From Trematomus loennbergii (Eukaryota; Chordata; Actinopteri; Perciformes; Nototheniidae), in contig JAAOOA010000272.1 in the NCBI GenBank assembly GCA_012861695.1, positions 1-64,000 on the forward strand: DNA of 64,000 nt, read 5' to 3'. Made by a program: the position numbers and the translations under genes. The notes under the pieces are model-generated. The model was not told where the DNA came from. It saw nothing but the letters and a program-made list of their open reading frames with translations, and ran no database searches. Shown here piece after piece: positions 12,873 through 24,276 of this stretch (its first letter is position 1; each line of letters starts with the position of its first letter).

Positions 12873-13387
12873 CCAACCCAGTCTCACGGCATTTCGTGTT
12901 ATAGTCACGAAATTAATCTATTGATTCGTGTTCACCAACACGATTTCCCAATTTGTTTTGTGTCACAGAGAACGATTTCAGAAGCAATGTATTTCTATTG
13001 GTAGTGTGTTTCGTGCCTGCACCAAATAATAACAAATTAGAAGGAAAAAAAGATGACATAAAATACAGATGTCAGTATTCTGAGGCTCTGAGCCATTTCT
13101 TTTCCTCACTGACGGCAAAAAAACTGACATTATACAATTTAGAATAAAAGGGATAGGGTTAGGCTTAGGGTAAGATATTGAGTAAGAACATGTTTTTATG
13201 AACCACACAGCTTCTGGTATTGTAAGACCCGACCGGACAAAAAGACGTGGTGCAGGCACGAAACATACTACCATGCTTTTAAAATCGTTCTGTGTGACAC
13301 GAAAAAAATGTGAAAATCGTGTTATTGAACACGAATCAATAGATTCATTTCGTGACTATAACACGAAATGCCGTGAGACTGGGTTGG
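12873..13387. mobile_element. Foldback element with long inverted repeats, U1 only
   Basis: This 515-bp insertion begins ccaacccagtctcacggc and ends with its inverse, gccgtgagactgggttgg. The inverted arms run on for roughly 100 bp at each end, including a copy of the sequence around gaacacgaatcaatagatt. It is flanked by tatat on both sides (12868-12872 and 13388-13392). The equivalent site in U2 and U3 is empty (gtatatgtgtac). The interior has no coding potential I recognise. Confidence 0.85.
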
Positions 13388-14009
13388 TATATGTGTACAT
13401 ATATATAGAATTTAGTTTATCTGTGAGTATTTCATTACGGAACTATCTTTTATTTACTTAACCTTAACGGGAGGGCTACCTCTGTGTAAACTCTGCTTTC
13501 TGCCCTCCGCTTCTACTCATTGTTTGTTTTTCTAGATGTATAAACTAAAGTCTAAATTGTTGAAATAGTAGAATAAATAATAAAAATACATATATTTGTG
13601 TGTTCTGACAAATATATCCTGCTATATACCTGATCAGGACAGTCAGCGGGAGGGATTTCCTCCACAGGACGCTCCGGCACTTCTGTCTCTTCCTCCGACC
13701 TCTGCCCACACCCGGGGGCTTGTTTGAAGCGGCCCGAGATCTCTTCAGCGGAGACTGTGGGTTTAGGAGCGGCACGGAGGAACTCTCTTTGGGAGGTGGA
13801 GGAGATCTGATGCGTTTCTTCCTTCCTTTCGAGGTTTGGGCTTCTGCTGCGGAAAGGAGACGCTCTCCACGTCCTGCACCGCCCACCAGCTCCCGGGGCT
13901 CTCCTGCCCCGCCTCACTGCGCTGAGAGGCTCCTTCCTTTGAGGCGCTTTCTTCTTACTGGAGACGGGATGGCATACTTTTTGAAACGGCGTCTCCCCTG
14001 TTGAAGGCA

Positions 14010-14335
14010 AGGCAAGTTTATTTATATAGCACCTTTCAACACAAGGCAATTCAAAGTGCTTTACAAAAATGAAAGATATTAAGAAACATATTATAAAATG
14101 CCATTTAAAAAACACTCATTTAAAAGCGTGAATAACAAAGGAACATTCATAAAAAGTCACAGCCGTGTGAGATACACACATCTGAAATGTTTAGCTCTGA
14201 CTCTCAATCATTGCTCACTTTTTAGCAGACAGTTTTCTACGACTTCACTTTCTTTCTACTTTCTTGTTTAACTTATCCTTTAGTTGTTTCAAGTGTTTCG
14301 TGCTAAACGAACCCCCCTTTGGAACATTAGAATCT
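14010..14335. repeat. Dispersed fish repeat fragment next to E7 (U1)
   Basis: The sequence caagtttatttatatagcac at about 14014 followed by a segment matching ttcaaagtgctttac is a common dispersed repeat motif of fish genomes. In U2 and U3 the same start is present (35310, 52690) but the body is largely deleted. I cannot assign the family from this alone. Confidence 0.4.
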
Positions 14336-14339
14336 GACC

Positions 14340-14799
14340 TAGGGCTGTGCAATTAATCGCAATTACAATTTTGGCCTGCCACAATTATGAAAACAACATA
14401 ATCGAAAAAAACGATTATTTTTGCTTTGCTAGGTTGTGACAGTGAACATATTTGATCTAATTTATTTTAGTCTCATTTATTTGTATTTATCATATTTTAT
14501 ATGTTTAGTAGCTTGTGGAAGTGCGCTCCAAAATATTTGTTGATCTTGTTTATTGGTATTTATTATTTTGATATTATATATTAAATGTTATTTATTTTTG
14601 TATTTATTTTTAGTTGAATTATACGTTCAGGGTAATCAACAGTTAAAAAGATACTGTTCAAATTATTATTTGTATTTGTTTTAAAGTTCAATAAATGGAT
14701 GTTTTCAAAGTCAATGAATAATCGTATTTAATAATCGTGATATCAATTATTGACCCAAATAATCGTGATTATGATTTTTGCCATAATCGCACAGCCCTA
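14340..14799. mobile_element. hAT MITE, U1 only
   Basis: A 460-bp element with ends tagggctgtgcaatta and taatcgcacagcccta (imperfect terminal inverted repeats) is flanked by the 8-bp duplication atctgacc (14332-14339 and 14800-14807). U2 and U3 have the uninterrupted site gaatctgacccc, so insertion into U1 is directly visible. There is no transposase. Confidence 0.92.
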
Positions 14800-15353
14800 A
14801 TCTGACCCCATTGTACCTGTTAGTTTTCGCCTAAACTATTCCTCTTTAACAGAAAGGAACAATCTTAATAAGGAACAGAGATCATTGGTTGGTCTGTTTG
14901 TAGGGCTGAATATGTAAATGAGGAATTGTGAAGCTGCAGAGACGTCCCTGCATACATGTTATTTTATAGACTTGTTTAAAAGATCTTAGTTAGGTAGGTA
15001 ACGATCCTCCTAAAACAATTACACCATGATCATTTTAATAACTTTCAGTTTGTTTACAAAACTCAAATACAGGTACTATTAAAGAGTACAGATGCATGTT
15101 GCTAAGCACGTCGTTAAATGCAGCACTTTAACTGGTAACACATATTACCACACAGATTGGTGCTTCTGTCAAAGACCTTCATTTCTAGAACTTTGTTAGT
15201 CTTTTACTGGCTGTGTTTGGTTTCTTTACACTTTCTCTGTATACTGTTTTCCCTCCCTCAAGTGATCTGCTGTCTCTGTGCAATAGCTTAATAAAAAGGG
15301 ACTTTGAGAATCACATTTTAATAAGAAACAGAGATTATTGGTTGGTCTGTTTG

Positions 15354-15456
15354 TAGGGCTGCAAAATATATTTATATTATTCAAATCGCAATATGGAGCA
15401 TCTTGCCGTTATATTCAAGATATGTGAATTGATTTTTTCCTAAATCTGCAGCCCTA
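15354..15456. mobile_element. Short tagggctgca MITE, U1
   Basis: This 103-bp segment begins tagggctgcaaaat and ends ctgcagcccta, an inverted terminal repeat of the type seen in small hAT derivatives. It is too short to hold genes. I could not define a convincing 8-bp target duplication, so the family is uncertain. Confidence 0.55.
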
Positions 15457-16409
15457 TTTAACTCAAATACAGGTATTTTTTGTATTTGCACAATTGTTTT
15501 GTAAAAAGAGTTCAAATACATGTTGCTTTTACTTCAATGCGACCTTAACTGCTGGATTTGTACTTGTAACAGATGCCTATTATCACATGATGGACGATAT
15601 GAACGCTGCGGGGGGGGAGAGCTAATAGCTAATATTTGTTTACTTAGTTTGTTTTCTTTTCCACTTTCTCCGTGTATTGTTTTTCCTGCTGTCTCTGTGG
15701 AATAGTTTAATTATGGACTTTTAAAACCGAACTAGTACCGGACTACTTTTCTGTAAGTAAAGGAACCCAGTTCTTCCTCCACTCACCTGAGTTGTTGCTG
15801 AGCTCTGTGTGAGAACACCAACGGGCTGGAGTGAACATCCTCCTCTCCCTCCTCCTGCTGCTCCTCAAAAGGCTCTCCGTGTGAGAACACAACGGGCTGG
15901 ACTGAACATCCTCCTCTCCCTCCTCCTGCTGCTCCTCAAAAGGCTCTGCTTCAGTCGTATGACTCTCTTCCCCCTGAGTTTCTCCTCCTCTATTCTGTTT
16001 CTTTTCTTTACCTTTATTTGTCTTCTGACTTGTTGGTGCAGCAGGCTGTGTCGGATTTATGTTCTTCAACACTTTGTCCTTTACAGGTGAAGCTCCACAG
16101 GGCTCCTGGTTGGGCATCTTGTACTTTTTAATAGTCAGCTGAAATATTTGTTCTTTTTAGTCCCAACAGGTGAAGCTGCTGCTGCTGCTGCTGCTGCGCT
16201 TGGCTCAGTGAACTCCCTTCAGACACCACGGGTAGTTTGATATTTTTATCCCTTTTATCATCTGCTGAATCCTCTCGTGTTTGTGCTTCGGGATTCATGA
16301 TTTCTTTGTCTGTGCGAAATAAAAGAAAAGCATTTAAAAGGATGTCTAAATGTTCTATAGGTCCTAGGGTCGACCTATTCTTAAAAGGACGGATCCCTAT
16401 AAGCTTGGA

Positions 16410-17725
16410 CATTACATTACATGTTACTTGTTAGACGCTTTTATCCAAAGCGACTTACATACTCGATGCTGTGGACAATAGAGTGGCGAAGTCCCTCCCC
16501 TTCCGGTGAGCCCATGGGACCTTATTTCGGAAAAATTATGTATTGAAGTCAATGGAGAGAGAAAGATTATCTTTCGATCCCGTTTGAATTGTGCCACGAA
16601 TTACACATATGATGTTTGTCAATTTAAAAGATAATTTTGCAACTCAAAAAAAAAAAATGTGTCGTAAAACTGTGAAGTAACACTTTGTTTGTGTGAAACG
16701 CTCAATGAACTACATCTCTGGTCAACAACACACGTCACCAAGATGGCCGTCACTACTGTCTTGTCAACAAAACGATTGACTATCCTCACTATCACCACAA
16801 TGAAACACGTCCTGAAGAAGTCATGCAAAGCTGCCTGCCTGCCTTCCTTTGATTCTCTCTGAACTGCCTGGTCGTTTTAATGTTTAATGTCAACCATTTG
16901 TGCAGATAGCATGAAGTAGAGAAGATCGCCGATGCTAACGTTAGCGTTAGCATTTTCCCCCGGGCTTAAATGGTGTATTATAGAATGATCACACCGGTGA
17001 CAGTACTATTCAAAGGGTTCACGAAATATGACTACTACTCTTACTGTTTAACATTTGGGTTACTTAATGTTACTTCATGTTAAGGCTAATAAAAATGACA
17101 AGGCTGTAATGCTAACTAACGTGCTAGCTACTAGCTAGGTAGCTAACTTGATCAAGCCACTCCTGATCCTTTCATCAGACGGGAAGCAAAAGAACGAGCA
17201 AGACCCATTGCTGGTATATAACAACCTGGTACTAAGCACACAGGCATCTTGTTAAAGTTATCTTATCTTAGCCAGCGCCATATAGATAGATTATATCTAT
17301 ATGGCGCTGATCTTAGTGGAGGAAAACAATTGTGACATCACTTACGCGACTCTGGGATTTGTAGTCTTTCTAGTTACGTATTTTTCATAGTCTTATATTT
17401 CAACAGTTTTACGACAAACTGTGACTTTTTTGACATGGAAATGATTTTTTTAAGATTGACAAACATCATATGTGTAATTCATGGCACAATTCAAACGGGA
17501 TCAAAATATAAGTTTTCTCTCCCCATTGACTTCAATGTATAATTTTTCCGAAATAAGGTCCCATCGGAAGTAAGTGGGCGTGACTTCGCCACTCTATCCC
17601 CACAGGAGCAATTTGGGGCGAAGTGTCTCAGGGACACAACGACATGCTGACTGCAGTGGGGTTTGAACCTGTGCCCCCCTGATCCCAACACCAGCGCCCT
17701 AGTCCACTGCGCCACAGCCTCCCGC
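16410..17725 (-). mobile_element. tRNA-derived SINE, split by a later insertion (U1)
   Basis: On the minus strand the head gcgggaggctgtggcgcagt has box-A-like tggcgcagtgg and a box-B-like ggttcaaaccc. The tail gtcgctttggataaaagcgt ends in an atgtaatg repeat at 16410. This is the layout of a tRNA-derived fish SINE whose tail is shared with L2-type LINEs. Head and tail are separated by the 1116-bp insertion at 16480-17595. Uninterrupted copies sit at 37117-37313 (U2) and 54477-54650 (U3). Confidence 0.8.
16480..17595. mobile_element. 1.1-kb long-TIR element inserted in the SINE (U1 only)
   Basis: The element begins agagtggcgaagtc and ends gacttcgccactct. The inverted arms extend roughly 200 bp and include the block acacatatgatgtttgtcaa and its inverse. 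A 2-bp 'at' is duplicated (16478-16479 and 17596-17597). The empty site gacaatccccac is present in U2 and U3. The middle holds a palindrome around 17275-17310 (gcgccatatagatagatt and its inverse). No transposase frame is visible, so it is non-autonomous. The superfamily is not clear to me. Confidence 0.85.
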
Positions 17726-18044
17726 ATCTATCTTGCATGTTTTTACTGATTGTATTTACTTGTTATTTTCTAATTTGTTAATTAAGGGTGACGTACAACA
17801 TCTGTTCAGGGACGACAGATGAAAAAAAAGCCTCTTGGCCAACTCTGGAGTTAAAATAATAAATAGAAAACTATTAAAATCCCTCACAAAGAACAATCAC
17901 TAAAGTATAAAACACTGATAATATCTGTCAGTAGTTTCCACCCGTCACAATTCACAAATATTGAATTGTCTGTCTAAATGTGGGGGGTACATTAGCAGCA
18001 CAAACATTAACTAACATTTAACCAAGTAGCAGAAGGATTAAAAA

Positions 18045-18917
18045 GCCACTTTTTCACACCAAGTACTTGCCGTATTAGTTCCCGGAACTAAAGAGCAGAT
18101 CGCGTTCACACCGGAATAAGTCCCTGAGGGAAGATTACGCAAATGAAGCAAGCCCCCAGGAAGTGCCGGACTCTGATGAAAATATTCGTTGTGTCCAAAC
18201 GGCGGTACTACAATTTCCGTATCAGTCCGTGACGTCATTGGGCGCATACGGGTTCTTCTGCTCTGAAAGCTAGGCATGATGGGTAATCTGTGATGTTTCG
18301 CTCTCTCAAAAGTTGGGCCATTTTGTCCTCATGCGCCAATGAGCAGCTCTCATAGGAAAGAACGAGACCCGCCTCCCACGCTGTATCCAGTTCTTATTAT
18401 ACATCCATGAAATGAAGCCGCTGACGTCACTTCTTCTGCTTTGGGTTTACTGGCAGGCCGCAAACAACTTCACGGCGTATACTGCCACCCGAGTCCCCGG
18501 CCGGAAGTCCCCGGAGTTGGGGACTGGCTTCAGTAGAAGCTGCTGGGACTCCCAGCAGCTTCTACTGAAGCCTTCCGAGTAAATCGCCAGAACGCCGACA
18601 CCTCCTCATCTCCACCGCTCCCATGTTTTTTTTGTGTTGCCATAAGTTAGTCTCTCCGTTTGTGCGCGGGCTAATGCTAATGCTAATAATGCTAATGCCA
18701 GGGCTTCACAAAAGCTTCCGAGTTTTACGGGGCGTGGTTTGCAATCCGCCCAGCCAATCAGAAATTGGAACTCTTTTCTCCCCAGGAAGTCCCACCTCTC
18801 TAGCAGGGACTGAAAAGGGGGAAAAGTTCTCATGAACTAAGTCTCTTTTTGGTGTGAACGCAAAATCCCAGGAACTATCGGAACTAAAAGGGAAAAGTAC
18901 TCCGGTGTGAAAGCGCC
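18045..18917. mobile_element. Non-autonomous DNA element in E9/E8 intron (U1)
   Basis: Imperfect inverted ends are gccactttttcacaccaagtactt and, inverted, ggcgctttcacaccggagtactt. Copies at the same intron position lie at 37561-38691 (U2) and 54897-55935 (U3), so the insertion is older than the array. U2 and U3 carry about 245 bp of extra sequence inside it. A 47-bp palindrome lies in its centre. Confidence 0.65.
18526..18572. repeat. 47-bp near-perfect palindrome
   Basis: Two 23-bp arms (ggcttcagtagaagctgctg and so on) pair perfectly around a single central base. The same palindrome is kept at about 38297-38343 (U2) and 55553-55599 (U3). It lies in the middle of the non-autonomous element at 18045-18917. 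The one-base loop argues against a microRNA precursor. Confidence 0.95.
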
Positions 18918-20186
18918 TCAACACGTATGAAGAGATTTTAGGAGTTGTTTACCTGAAAGAGCCCCAGGTCTGTAGCCCCCACTTCCTCGCTGCTCGGACC
19001 TTGTTTCTTTGAAGCCTCGTCGTCCGTTTCTCCATCAGATCCCTGCGGCACTTTTTTGCCCCTCTTCATCGGCTTAGCTCTGCTCGTCTTGGCATCTTTT
19101 AAAGTCTTTGAGTTAAGAGCTTTCTTATCTATTCTCACAGCGGGTTCATCTTCCCGTGTTTCCTTGCTTGTTTTCGGCGGCTCCTCTTCCTCGTCGCTCA
19201 GAATCAGGATAACATCCTCTGGTTCAGGAGGAGGAGTGGGTACTTTCACGGGGATGCAAACTTCCTCGTGCTAAAAATAAGGATTATTTAATATTACATT
19301 TCAATGAATATGTAGAGCCATTACTTGGTAAATATATATAGTGGTTTTGCCAACTCACCATGCAGGTTTGGACAGTGTGCGTTCTCTGAGCTTCTGAATA
19401 AAAGCCACAATGTTTTTTTGCACGCAGACGGGCTCCACTAACGGCTGCTCGGGAACAGTTTCAATGGTTTTCTCAGGAGCTGCGAGTTCAGGCTCTCGTC
19501 CCACTGCTGCTGCGGGGGGGCTACCATTTCTATCCTGGAGATAAACAACCAAAATATTCTTCAAATAACAAAATTAAGTTCTAAATTGGCACAATAGGCT
19601 TTATTGCGAGATTATATAGATAAAATATTGTGTGTGATTTTGGAGAATTACATTATTTAATAACATCTCTTTGAGTTGCACATGTATGACTAACTTAATG
19701 TTATTTTTTGTTAGCCATATTTATTTATACCGTATGTATATTCTATGACAATTCTTAAATATTACATTACATATTTCGTTGTACCAACTCCAGTATTGTT
19801 TAATCACCAAAACATAATAGTAACTACTCATCAAACACTCTTCACTTCCTACCTTGGTGTTTTCTTTGGACCTCCACAACAGGTGTTTGAGGTTTCTGCG
19901 CTGGGTTTTTACTGAGAGTTTGAGTCTCTTTACTGCAGGAAAGAAGAGAATATACATCACAGGTAAATGAGTTAAAAGTGACAGTCATCTAAAAAGGCAA
20001 ACATCCACAAATGTAACTCAGTAGCACGCAATTAAAGGGCAGATATCATAACAAAATTGACCATTGAGACGGCAATGTGACTCGTTATCGATCGGTGCTC
20101 TCTATAAATGCCGATCAGGAGAGCCGATCACATGACGTAAAATACATGACACTTTTCTCTGTGCGCGGCAAAACAAGCTCGCCAAA

Positions 20187-20240
20187 ATGGCTTCACCGGT
20201 CTGGCAGTATTTTAAGGTGTCCGAAAAAGACAGTAAATAG
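20187..20240 (+). pseudogene. Remnant of a BED-finger hAT transposase start (U1)
   Basis: The short frame MASPVWQYFKVSEKDSK followed by a stop matches the beginning of BED-type zinc finger transposases (xxWxxF...). It ends before the zinc-binding cysteines. Equivalent remnants are at 40001-40063 (U2) and 57568-57630 (U3), which read four codons further. The upstream gatcgatcggtgctctctat block may be the element end. This is an old relic carried in the unit, not a gene. Confidence 0.6.
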
Positions 20241-20340
20241 CGGCATAGCCGTTGGAACATGTTTCAAATGGGGGTGCTGTGGGGGTGACCAATTTGCTGC
20301 CCTAGGCTTCAAATGTATTTAGTATTGCATGAACATGTTT

Positions 20341-20597
20341 AATTCCGGCGCAGACTGAAAACTCATCTCTTTCGACTCCACTTCGAGCGATAGAACTACT
20401 AACAAAGAATTTCTAACAAAGCACTTATATACTAACAAAGGACTGGTTGAGTAGCACTTGAAATGGTTTGGCTCTATGAAACCTGATGTACTTATATGAT
20501 TCTGTTTTCTTCAAGTTTGTATCTTCCTGGTCGAATGCACTATTGTAAGTTGCTTTGGATAAAAGCGTCAGCTAAATGCAATGTAATGTAATGTAAT
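20341..20597 (+). repeat. LINE (L2-type) 3' tail, U1
   Basis: A 3'-truncated fragment ends in gcgtcagctaaatgcaatgt and a taatg repeat, following gctttggataaaag, the tail characteristic of L2-like fish LINEs and their partner SINEs. No reverse transcriptase is present. Copies are at about 40157-40413 (U2) and 57723-57975 (U3). Confidence 0.65.
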
Positions 20598-21499
20598 TGG
20601 GGGGTCATTTATATCTTATGTTTACTAGTTAACATTTATTTATGCATGCAATATTTTTGGTTTACTGTCCATAGTATACATTGGAATGATTTCAAACCTG
20701 TTTTTATTTATCCTAATAATTATAAAGGTGTGCCTTGGAAATATTTGTTTACATAAATTGTGATCAAACCGTTTGAGACCCACTGAGATAACTTAGACTA
20801 AAGTGAACTGTCTAAACCCTCAGAGTCCTTTACCTCACTGAGCCTCTCAGTCAGGACAGAACTCTCCCTCCACATTATTGTAGAAACAGCTTCATTTTTG
20901 CGGGATCTGTGAAGAACAGCTGCACTACTGGTATGTTGTATGCCAGCAATTGAGGGTGGACACGTTTCCTACCACTTAAGTTTCAAATAATTGTGTTAAT
21001 TACTTATTGTAAAGCATTTGAACATTCTTTTGTGTCACATGTTCATTATTAAGTTGATGTATAACTGTATAGTATCTTAATTATTTAAAATATAATGTGA
21101 CTAAAAATGGCAACCGTGTTTTCAGTTTTGGAAACCAAAAGCTGATGCCTGGTTGCCAACCTGGCAACCACTTTTAAAAGTTAGCGTTGAGCCCTGGAAG
21201 TAGTGATGACGAGATGAAGCCGAGGCTTCGGAGCGTGTGTCGAGTAATCGCCGAAGCTTTCTGTGAAGCCTGTGTCGAGGCTTGTATCATTTGGGGGCCA
21301 GTGACGTCATCGATGACAAACGAAGCCTCGTTTGTCGATACCACGTGACTGCTTCAGGAAGCGATTCAGATCTTGGCGCGAGCTTCTGACAGATAAAAAG
21401 CCATGGATTCGATTCAAGATGTGTGATCCTTGTGAGAGGAAACACTTGTCGTTTTGCCAGTTTTGGTTGTACGATATTTTTGCTACTTGCAAAGTTAGA

Positions 21500-23718
21500 A
21501 TGGAGCCAGCTAAGAAAGAAAGACTTCCCCTATGTGGGAATACTTTGATCAGATTTCACACAATAAGGTAAGGTTTGCATACATGGTTTATTACAACAAT
21601 GTATTATGTTAGATTTTGTATGGTTCATTTTTTTACTTTTTCTATTTCATTCAAAGGTGAAGTGTTTATTGTGCTCCAGGGAACTGGGGTACAGTAACAA
21701 TACTTCATCCATGCTAAGGCATTATCGTGCCATGCATGAGATGAAGGAGGGACATGCAGGTGATGCAGGTGGACCTGCTCAAGGTTTGTCATTTAATATT
21801 TTGGAATAATATATACTATAATTTAACCATGTTAACTTCACTTTATCATGCAAATAAAAGAAAGTTACAAGATACTCATTCTTAACACAGCTTACCCCCC
21901 CCCCCCCAGGTACCAGGCCTACCAGAAAACAGGATCTGGATGAGGCCTTGGTCAACCTGATTGTGAAGGATACACAGCCATTCAGTGTTGTGGAGGATGT
22001 GGGATTCAGGGCATTTGTGGCCTTATTGGATCCAAACTATGTCATCCCCAAGCGACAGGTGTGTAAGACTTCATGTATAGAGCAAAATTGTTTTTTTTTC
22101 ATGGCATTTGACAATTAACCAGTGAATTAACCATCCCCTCTTTTAGGCTGTTAAGGCTATGGTGGAGGCCAAGTATGCTCTAGAAAGGAGCAAGGCCATA
22201 GCTGACATGCAGAAGGTGGTTGCAGTGAGCTTGACCTCTGACATGTGGACCTCCATCAATATGGATGCCTATCTGGCTGTAACCTGCCACTTTGTTGACG
22301 ACAACACACGTCTTAATTCTGTGTTGTTAGGGGTCCAACAATTTCCCCAAACACACACTGCTGAAAACCTGGCCAGAGTGAAAACCTCCCTCATGGAGGA
22401 ATGGGGAATCACAGACAAGGTCACTTGCCTTGTGACGGATGGTGCAGCCAATATGATCTCCTGTGGCAAACACTTAAAGCTACGTCATGCAATATGCATT
22501 GCACATACACTGAATTTGATTGTCAAAAAATCTCTTGACATGACCCCTGTGCTGAGTGATATCCGGGCCAAGTCAAGAAAACTGGTGGGATTTTTCAGGA
22601 GCAGCACCCTTGCTAAGGTATGTGCTTTGACCTTTCTTAAATTGGTTAATAATTAATAATAATCATAATGCTATGTTTGTTACTGCTACTTTGACAATTA
22701 AATAAATCTTTAATTGTGTGTTAAAGGAGAAGCTTGTATCGGTGCAAAGGCAAATGGGAAGGCCCACACTGAAGCTCCTGCAAGAGGTGGAGACCCGCTG
22801 GAACAGCACATATCACATGCTGCAACGTCTGGTGGACCTCAGAGAGCCAGTTGGTGCGGCATTAGCCAGCTTGAACACTGACATCACCACACTGACCTCT
22901 GCCGAGTTCACCACCATAAGTGGGTGCCTCTCTCTGCTGTCCGGATTCAATGATGCCACCATTGAGCTGTCTGAGGAGAAAAATGTATCCGGGTCCAAGG
23001 TTGTGCCCCTCCTCAAAATGCTGGAGCAAATGCTTCAAGAGGAGATGGCAAAAACTGCAGAAGCAGTGGCAAAAGAAATGGGAGAACACCTATTAAGGCA
23101 GCTAAGAGAGAGGCTCCACACACTCCAATCAATGAGCATAATGTCATTGGCAACACTACTGGACCCTAGGTTCAAATTGATCGGGTTTTTTAGCCCTTCA
23201 AAAGCTGCAGAAGCCACAAAAAGGCTTGTGGCTGAATGTGGTGCACTGATCCGAACACCTGAAGATGTGCAGCCAGAAGAAAATCCATCCACATCTCAAC
23301 CTGAACAAGAAATCCCAGGTAATTTTATTAATTTTAAATCAATTTGAAGTAATTACTACAACATCCACTGACACTCTCTGTGTATACTTTTCAGGAAACA
23401 AACTCTGGCAAAATGGATCGGACTGTAAAGCTGTCCAGAAAGACCAAGAATCCAACAGCTGACGCAACTGTTGAAGTCCAGCGGTACCTGGCTGAACCAA
23501 ATATCGGACGCTTGGAGGACCCTCTGAACTACTGGCAGACACAAAGACATGTGTATCCAAACTTATATACACTTGCTGTCACTTTCTTGTGCACACCTGC
23601 TTCCTCAGTCCCGTGTGAAAGGGTATTTTCAAAGGCAGGAGAAGTTGTGTCCAAGAAAAGAAATCGCCTAAGCCCGAAAAGTGTGGAAAAAATATTGTTT
23701 TTAAACAAAAACCAATAA
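21500..23718 (+). CDS. hAT-family (ZBED-like) transposase, six exons
   Basis: This is a DDE transposase that cuts and pastes the surrounding element. Exons by GT-AG boundaries are 21500-21567, 21657-21783, 21910-22058, 22147-22617, 22727-23318 and 23395-23718. A BED zinc finger spans exons 1-2: WEYFDQ, then CLLC and LRHYRAMH. Family motifs follow: TSDMWTS, LVTDGAANM, CIAHTLNLIV and ETRWNSTYHML, then the C-terminal dimerisation region with VPCERVFSKAGEVVSKKRNRL. Two one-base frame slips are visible: in exon 1 between MEPAKKER and MWEYF, and near the start of exon 6 after LWQ in an A-run. They could be real inactivation or sequence error. The start at 21500 precedes the finger closely, as expected. 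Family assignment is firm; activity is uncertain. Confidence 0.88.
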
Positions 23719-23744
23719 AATTGTTCCATGTATCACAAGCATTT

Positions 23745-23855
23745 TCACTGGCCTCTGCAAAGTCACACAAGCACATTCACTGGCCTCTGCAAAGTCACAC
23801 AAGCACATTCACTGGCCTCTGCAAGTTACACAAGCATATTCACTGCCCTCTGGCA
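23745..23855. repeat. 32-bp satellite, about 3.5 units
   Basis: Units of agtcacacaagcacattcac plus tggcctctgcaa repeat with a 32-bp period (for example starts at 23761 and 23793) just after the transposase stop codon. It is inside the hAT element and downstream of the gene, so it is probably part of the 3' untranslated or subterminal region. Confidence 0.85.
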
Positions 23856-24276
23856 AGTTAAACCCTTGTTCTTTTCCAGTTTTCGAACATATATTGCTTC
23901 TTTTGTCTTTATAGAAGGCAGCAGACATTTACATTTATTTATGTATAGATGTAACAACAAGATACTATATTGACACATTGTTTTTATTATTATATACAGT
24001 CATTTTAAAACACTTACTGGTGTAAAATTCTGTTCATACAGGATGACAAATACATTTGACATCTTTTACCTTTTTGTATCATTATTTCCAGTATTTTTAG
24101 TATGTCAAAGATTACAAATAATATGTGGCTGTTTTACACCTGTTCACCAACAGGGGGTCTTGTGAGCACATGAAGCCCATGATGAAGCTTCATGAGATGA
24201 ACCTTTTAGCGAACCGATTTGCTGGAAAGCTTCAAAGCTTCATGAGGCTTCATCTCTCGTCATCACTACCTGGAAG

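Larger units (their letters stand above)
8346..19932 (-). pseudogene. cenpc: Centromere protein C, C-terminal half, copy U1
   Basis: CENP-C links CENP-A nucleosomes to the kinetochore and dimerises through a C-terminal cupin. Exons in gene order are E11 19853-19932, E10 19359-19534, E9 18953-19270, E8 15787-16309, E7 13630-13997, E6 12391-12459, E5 12246-12310, E4 11328-11468, E3 10012-10175, E2 9830-9920 and E1 8346-8427. The cupin part is largely open (E4-E2 join in phase; E1 has a one-base deletion). Upstream parts are damaged. E8 lacks about 120 nt that hold the first RR.KRPPGEWW motif in U2 and instead has a CAG run. E7 has four rather than five G in the second motif, replacing APGSWW with APGAGG. 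E9 lacks about 330 nt present in U3. E11 has an out-of-frame A-run. No N-terminal exon is present. I infer a non-functional duplicate. Confidence 0.75.
21201..24268 (+). mobile_element. hAT transposon with BED-finger transposase, U1 only
   Basis: The 3068-bp element has terminal inverted repeats tagtgatgacgaga...tgaagcc at the left and ggcttca...tctcgtcatcacta at the right. It is flanked by the exact 8-bp duplication cctggaag (21193-21200 and 24269-24276). U2 (about 41020) and U3 (about 58570) have the empty site gccctggaagtgttaatt. It carries a six-exon transposase on the plus strand, so it is or was autonomous. A small 32-bp satellite lies between the gene and the right end. Confidence 0.97.

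Noticed and set aside
18526..18572. microRNA precursor
   Set aside because: The hairpin has perfect 23-bp arms and a single-base loop, inside a DNA transposon. Precursors need a larger loop and usually mismatches.
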